Below, in pieces: positions 12,101 to 22,610 of a stretch of DNA of 64,000 nt. The notes below the pieces were generated by a model. The model saw nothing but the letters and a program-made list of their open reading frames with translations. It did not search any database and was not told the origin of the DNA. Origin of the DNA: Cherax quadricarinatus (taxonomy: Eukaryota > Arthropoda > Malacostraca > Decapoda > Parastacidae). Numbering within the stretch: the first letter of the stretch is position 1; each line of letters opens with the position of its first letter. Where the stretch lies: positions 11,774,981 to 11,838,980 of the forward strand of contig NC_091374.1 in assembly GCF_038502225.1 (NCBI RefSeq), in the 5' to 3' direction. Both the position numbers and the translations under genes were made by a program.

Positions 12101-12165
12101 TTTTTTCTGACAATACTCACTATAAACAAATTATGTAATAAGTGTAGTCTCAAACTAACAAACAA
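11133..12165 (-). pseudogene. LINE reverse transcriptase, N-terminal and catalytic part (broken)
   Basis: The frame 12165-11455 carries KAVGPDKLSPRLLRRCAD, then VVPVHKKKSKAEISNYRPVS (RT motif 2), then YGFRKGYSAADLLLNLSTKW, and ends at ALDIAGAFDRV followed by a TAG stop where the family has Trp; the next residues, HQGLLAKLQ, continue in the same frame. VPQGSVLGPL follows near 11300, and a frameshift lies just after it. The ADD catalytic motif (YADDCTLTF) is visible at about 11215-11245 in another frame. The product would be an RNA-directed DNA polymerase for target-primed integration; this copy cannot make it. Confidence 0.75.
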
Positions 12166-12726
12166 GCATAGTTGATACGTTAGAAGCGTAACCGATTAAA
12201 ACTAAGGAAACAAACTGCATGAGAATGGGGCGTATTGATCAACGAAAGCTACAAGGCTATTTCGTTCCAACATCAGCAGACGGGTGTGAAAGACAGGCTC
12301 CGGGCAGCGAGACAGGCATAATAATGACGGTAAATAAGTAAATTATCCCACCTCGGTGTGATGGTCAGAGCTTGTTCCCAGGAGAGCGTGTTCCTGGTGG
12401 AAAATTAGGTGTGGTGGAGTGGTGACTGGGTCTAGGAATTCCTGAGTGACTGTCCCCAAGCTAACCTGAAGGGAAACTAATCTTTCCATGGAAGGCAGAA
12501 CTACTTTTACAGGACGTGTTTTGTCTCCTTACAGTGTGCTTCCAAGACAAAGTGTATTTGTTTCTGTGGAGACTTATTCATTGACTTTAAGCTGAATCCT
12601 GTATGACCCTTGTGGGTTTAGCGTTTAATTATGATTATAATAATTTAAATCGAGTGTGATTGATTTTCCTTTATCCAAGTTATGTGATTTGTATGAACTA
12701 TGTTAAATATGTAAGAGAACCTGAGT

Positions 12727-12728
<2 letters not shown>
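12120..12728. other. non-coding; one shared short repeat
   Basis: 12605-12650 (CCCTTGTGGGTTTAGCG followed by TTATGATTATAATAATT) matches 38305-38345 and, more loosely, 49110-49150. It is probably the tail of an interspersed SINE-like repeat. Otherwise nothing recognised. Confidence 0.4.

Positions 12729-12797
<69 letters not shown>
12729..12797. repeat. (CT)n microsatellite
   Basis: Uninterrupted CT array of about 68 bp. Confidence 0.95.
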
Positions 12798-12800
<3 letters not shown>

Positions 12801-13008
12801 ATATCCTTTTTGTGTATCCTATCTCTTTAGTAATTAAAATTATTTAATGTCATTTAGAGTATTGCACAGCAGAGTTCGTTTATCGTTCTTCCCAGACTCT
12901 TATTAGGAAAATCATGAAGCATCCGAAGTTTGTCTATAAAACTGGTCGCAGTCTTTTTGGAAAACAAGTAATAAAATTGCCGGAGAAGCAGTTCTCGTTT
13001 CTTGGATT

Positions 13009-13010
<2 letters not shown>

Positions 13011-13065
<55 letters not shown>
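13011..13065. repeat. (AG)n microsatellite
   Basis: AG array, the opposite strand sense from the CT array 215 bp upstream. The two could pair to form a long hairpin. Confidence 0.95.
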
Positions 13066-13070
<5 letters not shown>

Positions 13071-13141
13071 CGAACGAATACAAACACGCAAAAGGGCTAA
13101 AAACCGCCAACTGTACTCTCGTAAAGGTGAGTATGTATTTG

Positions 13142-13143
<2 letters not shown>

Positions 13144-13235
<92 letters not shown>
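13144..13235. repeat. (AT)n and (CATA)n microsatellite
   Basis: AT dinucleotides to about 13205, then CATA tetramers and mixed AT/AC units. Confidence 0.9.
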
Positions 13236-13238
<3 letters not shown>

Positions 13239-13879
13239 CATACACAATGTATACACACACAGTAACTACTACAGTTCATATTACACTTTGATACACCAAA
13301 ATCCTTATAAAACTGGCAGAATAGCTCTGCTTTACTTTGGCTTAGAGTGCTTTGTGTCTGGTAAATTATAAAAGACTAAACATTAATGAAACATTTTGTT
13401 TGCTACTTCTGAGGAACTCTCAAATCATGGCGCTGCGCCCGCCGTGTCAGGAGGCGGGTGTGGGGAGACTTTCTTCTAAGATGTAGTATTCAATTCAATT
13501 CAAATTCAAAGTTTATTCTCTATTAGGATTACAATGCTGAGTTTACAGAATTTGGTTATTGTGTGGTTTACATGTAGTAAAATAATGATTACAGAGTGTA
13601 CCACTAGAACGCCTAGCATGGCTAGGCATTTCGGGCAGACTTAGTTTAATTCTTAATTTTAAATTATTACAAATTATGAGGTAAGTTGGTATTATGGCTA
13701 GGTGACTAAATACTAGTTTGTGAGTTTAGCAGTGTGAATGCTTTTGTTTTGGCACAGTACATAGTTTCAGTATTGGAGTATCACAGGATTCATTATTTTA
13801 AGATTGAGATTAATATTTCTGTTTATGGTCAAATGGGTGAGTGAGTGTAAGTGTGAACCACCAGGTGGTATTCGTGTAG

Positions 13880-15241
13880 TTAGTTGGCGGGGTGTATCAG
13901 GGAGATAAGATGTTTTCTAATGGTAGTTTTGAAGGTGATGAATGTGTCTGCAGTTCTAGAGTTCTCAGGTAGGGTGTTCCAGATTTTAGGGCCTTTGAGA
14001 TGCATTGAATTTTTGTAAAGGTTTAGTCGGACACGGGGAATGTCGTAGAGATGTTTGTGTCTGATGTTATGCCTGGGGGTTCTGTCACAACTATCAAGAA
14101 AGCGTTTTAGGTCAAGGTTGATATTGGAGTTTAAGGTCCTGTAGATGTAGATTGCACAGTAGTAAGTGTGGATGTCCTGAACAGGAGGTAAGTTTAGATC
14201 TATGAAGAGTGGGGGGGGGTGTTGCCAGGGATGAGATTTGGTGATTATTCTTACTGCAGCTTTTTGTTGGGTTATTATTGGCTTTAGGTGTGTTGCTGCA
14301 GTTGATCCCCAAGCACAAATAGCATAGGTGAGGTATGGATAAATAAGTGAGTGGCATAGTGTGAGAAGGACATTTTGCGGCACGTAGTATCGTATCTTGG
14401 AGAGGATCCCAACCGTTTTGGATACTTTTTTGGTTATGTGTTGGATATGGGTGCTGAAATTCAGGTTGTTGTCAAGGTATAGGCCTAGGAATTTGCCCTC
14501 ATTATGTCTGGTAATTAGAGTGTTGTCGATCTTAATGTTAATTTGTGCATCTCCTGCTCTGCTACCAAACATAATGTAGTAGGTTTTGTCAGTGTTAAGC
14601 GTAAGTTTATTGGCTGTCATCCAAGTCGATATTTTGATCAGCTCCTCGTTAACAATGGTGTTGAGGGTGGCAAGATTAGGGTGAGAGATGACGTAAGTCG
14701 TGTCGTCAGCAAAGAGAATGGGTTTCAGGTGTTGGGATACGTTTGGAAGATCATTGATGTATATGAGGAAGAGCAGGGGACCACGGACACTTCCCTGCGG
14801 AACTCCAGTATCAAGTGGCCGTGTTGTTGATGCTGTGTCTTTAATGGTGACATACTGATACCTATTAGTAAGGTAAGATTTGAAATAAGCAAGCGCATGG
14901 CCTCTTATACCGTAATGGTCAAGTTTGTGGAGTAGGATGTCGTGGTCTACTGTGTCAAAAGCTTTTCTTAGGTCAATAAAAATTCCTAGTGGATATTCCT
15001 TATTTTCCAATGCTGTGTAAAGCAGATCTAGCATTTTTATGATTGCATCATTAGTGCTTTTATTTTTCCTGAATCCAAATTGGCAGGGGTTGAGTATGTT
15101 TTGTGCCATTATAAATGAATATAGTCTCCTGTGCACGAGTTTCTCAAAGATTTTGGATAGCAATGGTAAGTTTGATATTGGCCTATAGTTGTTTAAGTCT
15201 GTAGGGTCACCACCTTTATGTATTGGTGTAACCCTTGCCAT
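13880..15241 (-). CDS. LINE reverse transcriptase, long open part
   Basis: 453 residues from the given Met. The frame is open further upstream (residues such as SLKNNSGNLSHVPPLLYKRA, about 15250-15370), so the true start is lost. RT motifs in order: VTPIHKGGDPTDLNNYRPIS (residues 4-23), FGFRKNKSTNDAI (about 55-67), GIFIDLRKAFDTVDHDIL (about 86-103), TGVPQGSVRGPLLFLIYIND (about 144-163) and ILFADDTTYV (about 175-184, catalytic Asp pair). PQGSVRGP differs from the commoner PQGSVLGP. The C-terminal region has GPKIWNTLPENSR, typical of L2/CR1 elements. The domain itself is intact. Confidence 0.85.
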   Translation of the reverse strand: MARVTPIHKGGDPTDLNNYRPISNLPLLSKIFEKLVHRRLYSFIMAQNILNPCQFGFRKNKSTNDAIIKMLDLLYTALENKEYPLGIFIDLRKAFDTVDHDILLHKLDHYGIRGHALAYFKSYLTNRYQYVTIKDTASTTRPLDTGVPQGSVRGPLLFLIYINDLPNVSQHLKPILFADDTTYVISHPNLATLNTIVNEELIKISTWMTANKLTLNTDKTYYIMFGSRAGDAQINIKIDNTLITRHNEGKFLGLYLDNNLNFSTHIQHITKKVSKTVGILSKIRYYVPQNVLLTLCHSLIYPYLTYAICAWGSTAATHLKPIITQQKAAVRIITKSHPWQHPPPLFIDLNLPPVQDIHTYYCAIYIYRTLNSNINLDLKRFLDSCDRTPRHNIRHKHLYDIPRVRLNLYKNSMHLKGPKIWNTLPENSRTADTFITFKTTIRKHLISLIHPAN

Positions 15242-15693
15242 CTTGAGTAGTTTCGGGAAGGTGCTAGTTTCTAGTGACCTGTTAAAAAGTAATGAAATAG
15301 CATGCGAAAGGACATGGGCCGCTCGCTTGTACAGTAATGGTGGGACATGAGACAGATTCCCTGAGTTATTTTTAAGTGACTTTATAATCTCGGTGACTTC
15401 CGTGGGCTCAGTTGGTGCAAGACAGAAGGAATTTGGGAAATTCCCATCTAGGTAGTCCCCGGCATGGGCATTGGTATGTGGGATTTTATTGGCGAGATTA
15501 GATCCTATGGTTGAGAAGAAGTCGTTTATCTTGTTAGCTGTGTCAGTGGGATGTAGTGGTGTTTCATTAGGTTTAGTTAGGACAATATTCTTGTTTTTTT
15601 TTTCAGTGTGTGGGTCCCTAGAATCTGAGTGTGTGTTTTCCAGGTCTTTTTTATACCTCCTCTAGTGTGTGTGAATCTACTGGAGTAGTATAG
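15242..15693 (-). pseudogene. LINE linker between endonuclease and RT, broken
   Basis: The minus strand encodes NKINDFFSTIGSNLANKI and then NSFCLAPTEPTEVTEIIKSL, the usual lead-in to RT. A poly-T run at about 15592-15603 and the TAA at 15694 separate this from the endonuclease frame. These are the only clear disruptions in the element. Confidence 0.6.
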
Positions 15694-16632
15694 TTATTTG
15701 GCTTTCTTTATTACTTTGGTGAGAACTGATGAATAGTGTTTAAGAATATCTTTGTGTATCAAGCCCTGTCTATATTGCTTTTCATATTGGTGTTTCTTGT
15801 CAATGGATTTCAGAATGGTGCTGGTTAGCCATGGGCAACCAAGCCGTTTGTTTGTGATCTGTTTCGTTTTTATAGGACAATGTTTGTTGTATAGTCTAAG
15901 TAATTTGTTAAGAAAAATGTCTGTCCAGTCATCAATACCATTGGCCTTGGAGAATTCTGTAGGCCAGTCAAGAGTCTCTAGGTCAGCTGTGAACTTCCTT
16001 ATTGAGGCCTCATCATGGAGTCTAAATGAGACTTTGTTGTATTCAAGTGGTGGTTTACTAATGTTTGTCAGGAGGAAGGTAGGGTAGTGGTCTGTAGTGC
16101 TATCTGTGATTATCCCTGATTTAAGGGGGGCTAGTATATTGGTCCATATGTGGTCTATTATGGTTGCACTTGTCTCAGTGAGCCTGGTTGGTTTAGTTAT
16201 TGTTGGTATGAGAAGTGTGTTGTTCATATTGTTGATGAAATCAGTTACAAGCTGATCATCTAGTAAGCCAAGGTTGATGTTGAAGTCTCCAGCTAAGAGA
16301 AGGTGGTGCTTATTCATTTGTCTGTTTGTTATTAGTGACTTTAATTTCTCACTGAAATTTGGGATGTTTGTGTGAGGTATCCGGTAAATGGCACTGATTG
16401 TTATAGGTGTCTTAAGGTTTTTTACAGTAAAATTAGCAAAAATGTATTCCCCATATTCATCACTAAAGCAAGTGGTGCTAATACAAGATAATTGGTTAGA
16501 GTAATAGATTGCAATACCACCCCCAACTTGGTATGGTCTGCAGTTGTGGATTGCTGTGTATCCTGGTAGAGGGTAGATATCTATTGTGTCCTGCTTAAGC
16601 CAGGTCTCAGTAAGAATAATGCAGGAGAAGAG
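15694..16632 (-). pseudogene. LINE apurinic-type endonuclease, N-terminus missing
   Basis: Reading minus from about 16632: CIILTETWLKQDTIDIYPLP (Glu of the ETWL motif), then GGGIAIYYSN, then ITISAIYRIPH (the Tyr motif), then LLLAGDFNINL (Asp-Asn motif, near 16290) and TDHYP near 16090 (the terminal D-H pair). The family uses this nuclease to nick target DNA for reverse transcription. The first strand-binding Asn motif is lost by 5' truncation. It ends at a TAA at 15694-15696. Confidence 0.75.
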
Positions 16633-16753
16633 TGTCTTTAGTGATTACAACTGGAATTGTTTTAAAACAGATCAGTTTAGTTTGGAAATGTATTTTTTAT
16701 ATTATAAAAGGAGCTTTAATATATGTCAAAATTTTGTAATGTCATATACAAGA

Positions 16754-16857
16754 GAAAAAAGGCACAATACCGTGACTGGAACAATACACAAATAAACCTC
16801 ACATAGAGAGAAGCTTACGTAGTCGTAAGATCTATGTGCGGGTTATTTGTGTAACGC
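16754..16857. mobile_element. hairpin element, family F2, short internally deleted copy
   Basis: GGCACAATACCGTGACTGG and AGAGAGAAGCTTACG at the left, ATGTGCGGGTTATTTGTG at the right. The GTTTCGGTCC core found in full copies is missing. CATATAC occurs on both sides (16743-16749 and 16858-16864), a weak 7-bp candidate duplication. It lies just upstream of the LINE's truncated 5' end. Confidence 0.6.
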
Positions 16858-16864
16858 CATATAC

Positions 16865-18640
16865 GTTATTAAAATGCCCCTTAAATTATTACCTGTGATC
16901 ACTGTGAAGCCTGAAACCTCGTCCTGCGTACAAGGAAACCTGTGATAATTTTGTTTCCATTGGTTTTCGTGAGGAGTGTAGTAAAATTAAACAAGCTGAC
17001 AGTAAACCAAGAGATCATCACTCACATATACATGTAAGATTAGTGTGGTCGTGAGAAAATGAAATGTTTCCAGACCCACACTCTGCTTTTATGCAATTTG
17101 GGAAAAAACAACTCGATCCTTAAATATTTTTTAGCTCTTTTTTTTCATTTAGCCATGAGGCATCGATGTTGAATTTGGCCAGAATTTAAACAATAAAATG
17201 CATATATTTTTTTCCTTTCAGAATATAATAATTGAAAAACATTCAACCTATTTTTGGGTTACTATACAAATAACCCCAGGAAGCACTGTTCCAAATATGC
17301 TACCAAACTGCCGAAAGTGAGGACTCAGAGAGGAATAAGGTTGATCCTCAAAGTTCAACTCGGATATCCCCCTCGTGGTTCACTGGGACGGAAAATTAAT
17401 ACACGACATAACTGGTTCCTGTAAACTTAAGAAAATCTCAGCAGGTTTGAAGTGTCAAATAACATAAAATTAGCGAAAATATCAGATATCAGAAGGATGA
17501 AATACAAGATGTCAGAAGTGGCATGATGTACCTGTCCTAATATATATGAATACTAGAAAGTTTTGGGAAAAATAAACTGCAGAAGATGAGAGGAGCGAGA
17601 CAGCAGTATACCTGAAGCATCAAGTGCCAGGAAATATAGTGAAATATTAGATAGACGCTAAAGGTGATTCTTCCTTTTTATTACTTATATGAAAGGCTGT
17701 AACCTCGTGGTGGTGGTAGATATGACAACTAAGCATAGTGGTAAAGTGTGATAAAAGGAGCAAAACTTACAGTAGGGGTAGAGGGGCCAAGGGTTAAGAG
17801 AGGGAAGCAGAAGTATAGGAAAGAGGGGACAAGTTAGGTAAGATTCGTCAGGAAAGAGGATAGGTGTTTCCTGACGCAAGTCTTAATGTTGATCCACAAC
17901 TGGAGCTTTTTTGTCATCTGACAGAGGCCTTCTGCTGGCTTACACGTCCACCCCCCTTTAAAAATTGACATTTTATTAGACCATCACACCATGGGAGAGA
18001 GGTGAATTATCTTCAATATAATAACCATCACCACCATAACTACCACTCAGCAGTTGTATAACCAACCCGTACCACTACAACACTAATTTATCAACGCCAC
18101 TACGTGACTCTCAGCACTAAAGAGTAAATTAATGTACGTATTTTCGTACATAGTGTCAAACTTATATGTTTAGAAATTCTCTAGGTGAGACAAAGGATAA
18201 CATTGTAGTTTTCATAGGCAATGGTTTATTACACTGAATAATATCTAGTATCGAGGATAAATTTAAAATCAGCGCTTGATCTTGCATTCTGTTGGCTAGT
18301 ATCCAGTTCGATTCTCCTCACTTCTCGTGAAAAAATAATTTGGTTATTACGTCAGTCCTTGCAACTAGCTAATGTTCAACAAATCGGAAACATGTTAAAG
18401 AAATTTAATAAAAAATAGAATAAATTTATATATATATAAATAAAGCAAATGAGATGCCGTAGTAAAGCCTCTCACGACTCCCGGTATTAATTATATTTCA
18501 TAACCTTTATGTATGATTTGAGAGATATATGTTTAAAGCTTGTCAAGTACACCAAGGTCATTAAGGCTGCATGTTATATATACATCACAGGTCAAGGATA
18601 CTTTTAATCCCTAAAATAGGAATTATACTCAAATCTCAGT
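16865..18640. other. non-coding, nothing recognised
   Basis: AT-rich sequence with scattered short open frames, none with a recognisable motif. Short AT runs occur near 18430. I see no gene. Confidence 0.35.
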
Positions 18641-18860
18641 AGTGGGTGAGTATGCTCAGTGCAGTGAGTGTTGGTTTAATACAGTGAGTGTAGGATTCAT
18701 ACAGTGTGTAGGATTAGTACGGTGAATGTAGGATTAATAAAGTGGATTGTATTTTACGCTCCCAACAGTAAAAGTAGGGGCAATACATTGAGTGTATTTC
18801 AGCACAGTGTAGGGTCAATACAGCGAGTGTATTTCAGCACAGTATAGTGAATGACAGAGT
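18640..18860. repeat. degenerate about 22-bp tandem repeat
   Basis: Units of the form ACAGTGAGTGTAGGATTAAT recur with many changes, later as CAGTGAGTGTATTTCAGCA. An old, decaying minisatellite. Confidence 0.6.
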
Positions 18861-18891
18861 TGTCGAGCACCTTAGTGCTTGGTAACTCTAA

Positions 18892-19081
18892 AGAACAAAG
18901 GCACAATGCCGTGACTGGAACAGTACACAAATAACCCGCACTTGAGAGAGAGAAGCTTACGACGACGTTTCGGTCCGGCTTTGACCATATACAAGTCACC
19001 CTGTGACGTATATATGGTCAAGTAGGACCGAAACGTCGATATAAGCTTCTCTCTCCTATGTGCGGGTTATTTGTTTATCGA
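18892..19081. mobile_element. hairpin element, family F2, with 9-bp flanking repeat
   Basis: GCACAATGCCGTGACTGG at the left. An inverted repeat is centred near 19000, with GACGTTTCGGTCCGGC in the left arm and GGACCGAAACGTCG in the right, ending CTATGTGCGGGTTATTTG. TAACTCTAA stands at 18883-18891 and 19082-19090, a candidate target-site duplication. Non-coding. Both arms carry the GGUC-stem-then-GAAAC arrangement, but the 5' core (UUGUAUA) departs from hammerhead consensus. Confidence 0.65.
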
Positions 19082-19089
19082 TAACTCTA

Positions 19090-19850
19090 ATGAGTGACGA
19101 TACAGAAAATGCACTACGCTGCCTTGAGTGCATTATCATTCGCTGAGTGGTTGACAGAGTTCTTGGTCCTTGTGATCATGTGGCTCTGGTGAGTACACGT
19201 TGAGTACAATGTATAACGTGTCTACACAATGACAGTAAGTGCATGTTATTACAGTGAGTGAATTGCAGTAACGTATAACGGTACATAGAGCTCATGGCAA
19301 GACAAATTCTTAACGATAGTGAGTAAATAACAATGCTTTTAGTACATGGTAATGGATCCAGGTGCCCAAAATATCGAGTAGTTAACAATGCAGTGGCTGA
19401 ATGATGTATAGAAGGGGTGTGAAGATTTAATGAATGCACGAAAATACGGGGAATGAAAGGAATTACCTGTCCGAGTCTCAATATAACATGAATGACTCTG
19501 AAATTGTTATAAACTCTCAATTAGAGTGAAATCAATATTGGCTGAGAAATAATGGCCTATAAAACATGAATAATGACCTCGTAAAATGTTTCTTATGGCT
19601 TAATTATAAGGGTTATACTTTATTACTTTTTATTAGGAAAGATTGCCTAGAAAATTGTTTTACTTTCCCCCACACTCGGGTTGTATGTTTTTCCTTTGTC
19701 TGTTTGTCAACATTTGTCTTTCTGACAGTTTTATTTCTGGGTGTGTTTTCTGTCATGCTTGATTATATCCATGTCTCGTTTGTCAGTTCTGCTTCCTACG
19801 CGCACACACCCACATACTTCAGTCGGGATCCGCATCACCCCCCCCCTTCA
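19090..19850. other. non-coding, nothing recognised
   Basis: No recognised coding or repeat family before the AT array. The open frame at 19566-19913 runs into the AT array and looks random. Confidence 0.35.
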
Positions 19851-19852
19851 CC

Positions 19853-19854
<2 letters not shown>

Positions 19855-19909
<55 letters not shown>
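19855..19909. repeat. (AT)n microsatellite
   Basis: AT array at the left edge of a tRNA-like inverted dimer. Confidence 0.95.
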
Positions 19910-19910
<1 letters not shown>

Positions 19911-19914
<4 letters not shown>

Positions 19915-20110
19915 TATTTACCAAACTGCGGCAGGCCAGGACTCGACCCTACGAACCTTGTACCGCCTCCAGAGACAACAATACACTCATCACCTTACCA
20001 CTACGCCACTAATCCTGGTAAGGTGATGCTTGCATTGTTCTGTCTCTGGAGGCGGTACAAGGTTCGTAGGGTCGAGTCCTGGTCTGCCGCAGTTTGGTAA
20101 ATGATTTAAA
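19911..20110. mobile_element. tRNA-like SINE inverted dimer
   Basis: Two copies of a tRNA-like unit head to head. The left unit, read on the minus strand, has TGGCGTAGTGGTAAGG (A-box-like, about 19997-20012), then TCTCTGGAGGCGGTACAAGG, then TTCGTAGGGTCGAGTCCTGG (B-box-like). The right unit (plus) repeats the second half nearly exactly but has lost most of its A box. AT arrays lie on both sides (19855-19909 and 20136-20224). It could be a foldback SINE or two SINEs that landed in one AT tract. No intact tRNA cloverleaf was established. Confidence 0.6.
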
Positions 20111-20129
20111 ATCACTTGTTTCGTGATTT

Positions 20130-20135
<6 letters not shown>

Positions 20136-20224
<89 letters not shown>
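20136..20224. repeat. (AT)n microsatellite
   Basis: AT array at the right side of the tRNA-like dimer. Confidence 0.95.
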
Positions 20225-20228
<4 letters not shown>

Positions 20229-20229
20229 T

Positions 20230-21750
20230 AGTAACTAAAAAATGCCTTGACACATTCACACAATCAGTAAGAGGCCATATGTCTGTCGATACGTGTGCCT
20301 TTGATAACTGGTCAAAGGCACACGCTCTAGACACTTTTGATGGCAAATCTGCACTGGCCCTCTGAGACGTTAATATTCGAGGTAGCCTGTCATTGCTGAC
20401 TATTATTATGAGTACATATCTTCATAGGAGACTACACGTATTAAAAATACTCTTTTCCTAGTCTCTGGAGATCATAAAATGATCGTTGACTTGTAGAGGC
20501 TAAACGATGTAGTGGATGGTCCTGCGAGATGGTAATTGTCACGCAAGAGTGACTCCAGCCTTACTGGAATTAAGCTCTCGAGCTCCTATAGCTACTGAAC
20601 CCATTGTGGAATGCGTGATGATATCGTAATCGTTCAACCGAATCCCTCACAGCACAGGCTGACACATTGCTACCTTATATGTGAAAATTATTATGTAATT
20701 TAATATAGAGAAACGGCTAGCTTTTCTCACCATATAACTCTCATAATGAATAAATAACCGTTCATTTTTGTTATTAAAATAAAACATAAATAAGTGTTAA
20801 ACGTCTTATCCATTACGTTTGTCATTTAAAAAGTTGGCAGAATTTGGGCCCTTCTTACAGTAGAATTTTCCGTCAAGACTTCTGAGGAAAGCTGTTGTGA
20901 TCATCTTAAGGTTTCTTCAGGTCTTGGAATACATCTTTGTTACTTGTTACATTCGGTGGTGAAAGATACTAAACAAAACTCGGAGTGTGTAAGATGAGTT
21001 AAAGTAAACCATAACTGAAATTAAAATCCCACTATTTTTGCTTTCTCTTGTCTAGAGTCAGGAATTGTGTAGGCATTGTAAGATACCGAGGAATGTAATA
21101 GTAGCAGTAGTAGCTGTTTCATTAGAAAGCATATTGTAGCTCACTCAGCACTCACAGCCATAAAAAAGCAAACAGGAACATAAAACAAGGATGGAATGTT
21201 AAAAGTAATTATGGAGTTGTTTAACAATATTGTATGTTCGGAGTGTGACCCCGAAGAAAATGGGTGTTAGAGAATGGTTTTGCTTTTATGTTTTTGCATT
21301 ATGGTAAGTGTATCCAAAGAAATATTTGCAAATAATGCTGGTGGAGCTGGCTGTGGGTGTGAGGCAAACTTTTTATCTTTAATTCTTTTGTTGGGTCTGG
21401 ATTAAAAAATGTTTAAACTTGGCGTTGGTTTCAACAATGCACTAAATGTTTGCAATCATTTTTTTTCATTCACTCTTAACATTTTTTACGAAAGTCATAT
21501 TTTTGTTATTGCCACTAAAACAGAGAGGTTTAAATAGGTAACGTTGGCATTTATGCGTGCTGTTTCTTAGCATGTTGTTTCTGTAAATAGTTTGTAAATG
21601 ATGTAATAATTTTTCACCATAACAGATTGCTCTGAATAATTGTGTGCGTACCAAAACACAAGCGTCCAACCATTTAACAGTGAGTGACTTAAGGCAGAAC
21701 CCAATTTGCTCTTCGAAAATAGTTCGAGTTCTTTTGCCCCTCCCCCCATA
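20230..21750. other. non-coding, nothing recognised
   Basis: No coding block or repeat family recognised. A small inverted repeat (GCCTTTGATAACTGGTCAAAGGC) lies near 20299-20321. Confidence 0.35.
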
Positions 21751-21752
21751 TC

Positions 21753-21803
<51 letters not shown>
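21751..21803. repeat. (CT)n microsatellite
   Basis: CT array with one GT interruption. Frames across it encode Ser-Leu or Arg-Glu only. Confidence 0.95.
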
Positions 21804-21805
<2 letters not shown>

Positions 21806-22175
21806 GAACATGAAATATATTTTGGGGCTAAAAAGAGTGGAAAACTTATGTAACTTCTAGGAATTTTAAAACTTTTTCTGACCGGATATAATATAAACTT
21901 CGCCCTCAGCAGTTCTACCACCAATGTTATTTGTAGAAAGAAGGTTTTCAGAAGAAAACCAAAAGATTGCTGCCATCTACACGAAACAGTGTTGTAATAA
22001 ACGTTTTATTGGGTGAAACAAATGATTTTAACCCATTTTTGTATCAATATTATCTGTTCACACTGGGAATATTAATAATGCAGTCTTGAAACGTCACTAC
22101 AGAGAATCTCAGAATTAATTTCAATGACGCTGAAATGCTGGTTAAGCTTAACATATTGCAGAGGATAAGGGAATC

Positions 22176-22222
22176 CGATATTTTTGGCAGTATTCCCAAA
22201 GGAAATACTGCCAAAAATATCG
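22176..22222. repeat. perfect 19-bp-arm hairpin
   Basis: 22176-22194 (CGATATTTTTGGCAGTATT) is the exact reverse complement of 22204-22222, with a 9-nt loop. It matches none of the other hairpin families here. The following 22223-22312 is unremarkable. Confidence 0.75.
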
Positions 22223-22310
22223 TAAATCCTTATTAATATTGACAAACTATTATGAAAGATAACTGACCAGTAGAGAGTGAGCCTGAGACTTCCGTGAGTG
22301 TACTGTGAGG

Positions 22311-22312
<2 letters not shown>

Positions 22313-22386
<74 letters not shown>
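22313..22386. repeat. (AT)n microsatellite
   Basis: AT array at the left of hairpin element F3. Confidence 0.95.
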
Positions 22387-22389
<3 letters not shown>

Positions 22390-22556
22390 ATAAGATCACA
22401 GTAAACAGGTGATTTCAAAATATGCAAAACAACCACTCTGAAAGAATAGAGAAATTCCAAGCGCTTTCGTGACTAGTCACATTATCATAGTTCCTTGATA
22501 ATGTGAGTAGTCACGAAAGCGCTTGGAATTTCTCTATTCTTTCAGAGTGGTTGTTT

Positions 22557-22559
<3 letters not shown>
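22387..22559. mobile_element. hairpin element, family F3, right arm truncated
   Basis: Begins GCAATAAGATCACAGTAAAC and then AAAACAACCACTCTG. A long hairpin follows, with arms that include CCAAGCGCTTTCGTGACTA and its complement. The right arm stops at GTTGTTTTGC and runs into AT, lacking the outer part present at 31.0 kb. AT arrays lie on both sides. Non-coding. Confidence 0.75.
22494..22520 (+). ncRNA. hammerhead-ribozyme-like core (UUGAUAA type)
   Basis: Plus strand: C, UUGAUAA, U, stem GUGA/UCAC with loop GUAG, then GAAAGC. Positions 3 and 8 are U and A, as in family F1. The mirror sequence in the left arm has A at position 3. One unpaired U precedes stem II. Flanking sequence CCAAGCGCU pairs with AGCGCUUGG after the motif, but this follows trivially from the palindrome. 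Confidence 0.45.
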
Positions 22560-22599
<40 letters not shown>

Positions 22600-22610
22600 T
22601 TTATTATTAT
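22560..22610. repeat. (AT)n microsatellite with ATT tail
   Basis: AT array that grades into TTATTTTATTATTATC, the reverse complement of the RTE element's 3' tail (GATAATAATAAAATAA). Confidence 0.9.

Larger units (their letters stand above)
13488..16632 (-). mobile_element. L2/CR1-superfamily LINE, 5'-truncated
   Basis: About 3.1 kb on the minus strand, with endonuclease then reverse transcriptase and a 3' tail of short TTGAA/TTTGAA units (13488-13515 on the plus strand). Short tandem-repeat tails are known for L2, Crack and Daphne-type elements. The 5' end stops within the endonuclease domain near ILTETWL. No clear target-site duplication was found. Coding capacity is broken only between the EN and RT regions. 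Confidence 0.85.

Noticed and set aside
18892..19081. Family F2 as a standard hammerhead
   Set aside because: Stem II and GAAAC are present, but the 5' core reads UUGUNAA, changing the invariant A6, so I do not call it a ribozyme.
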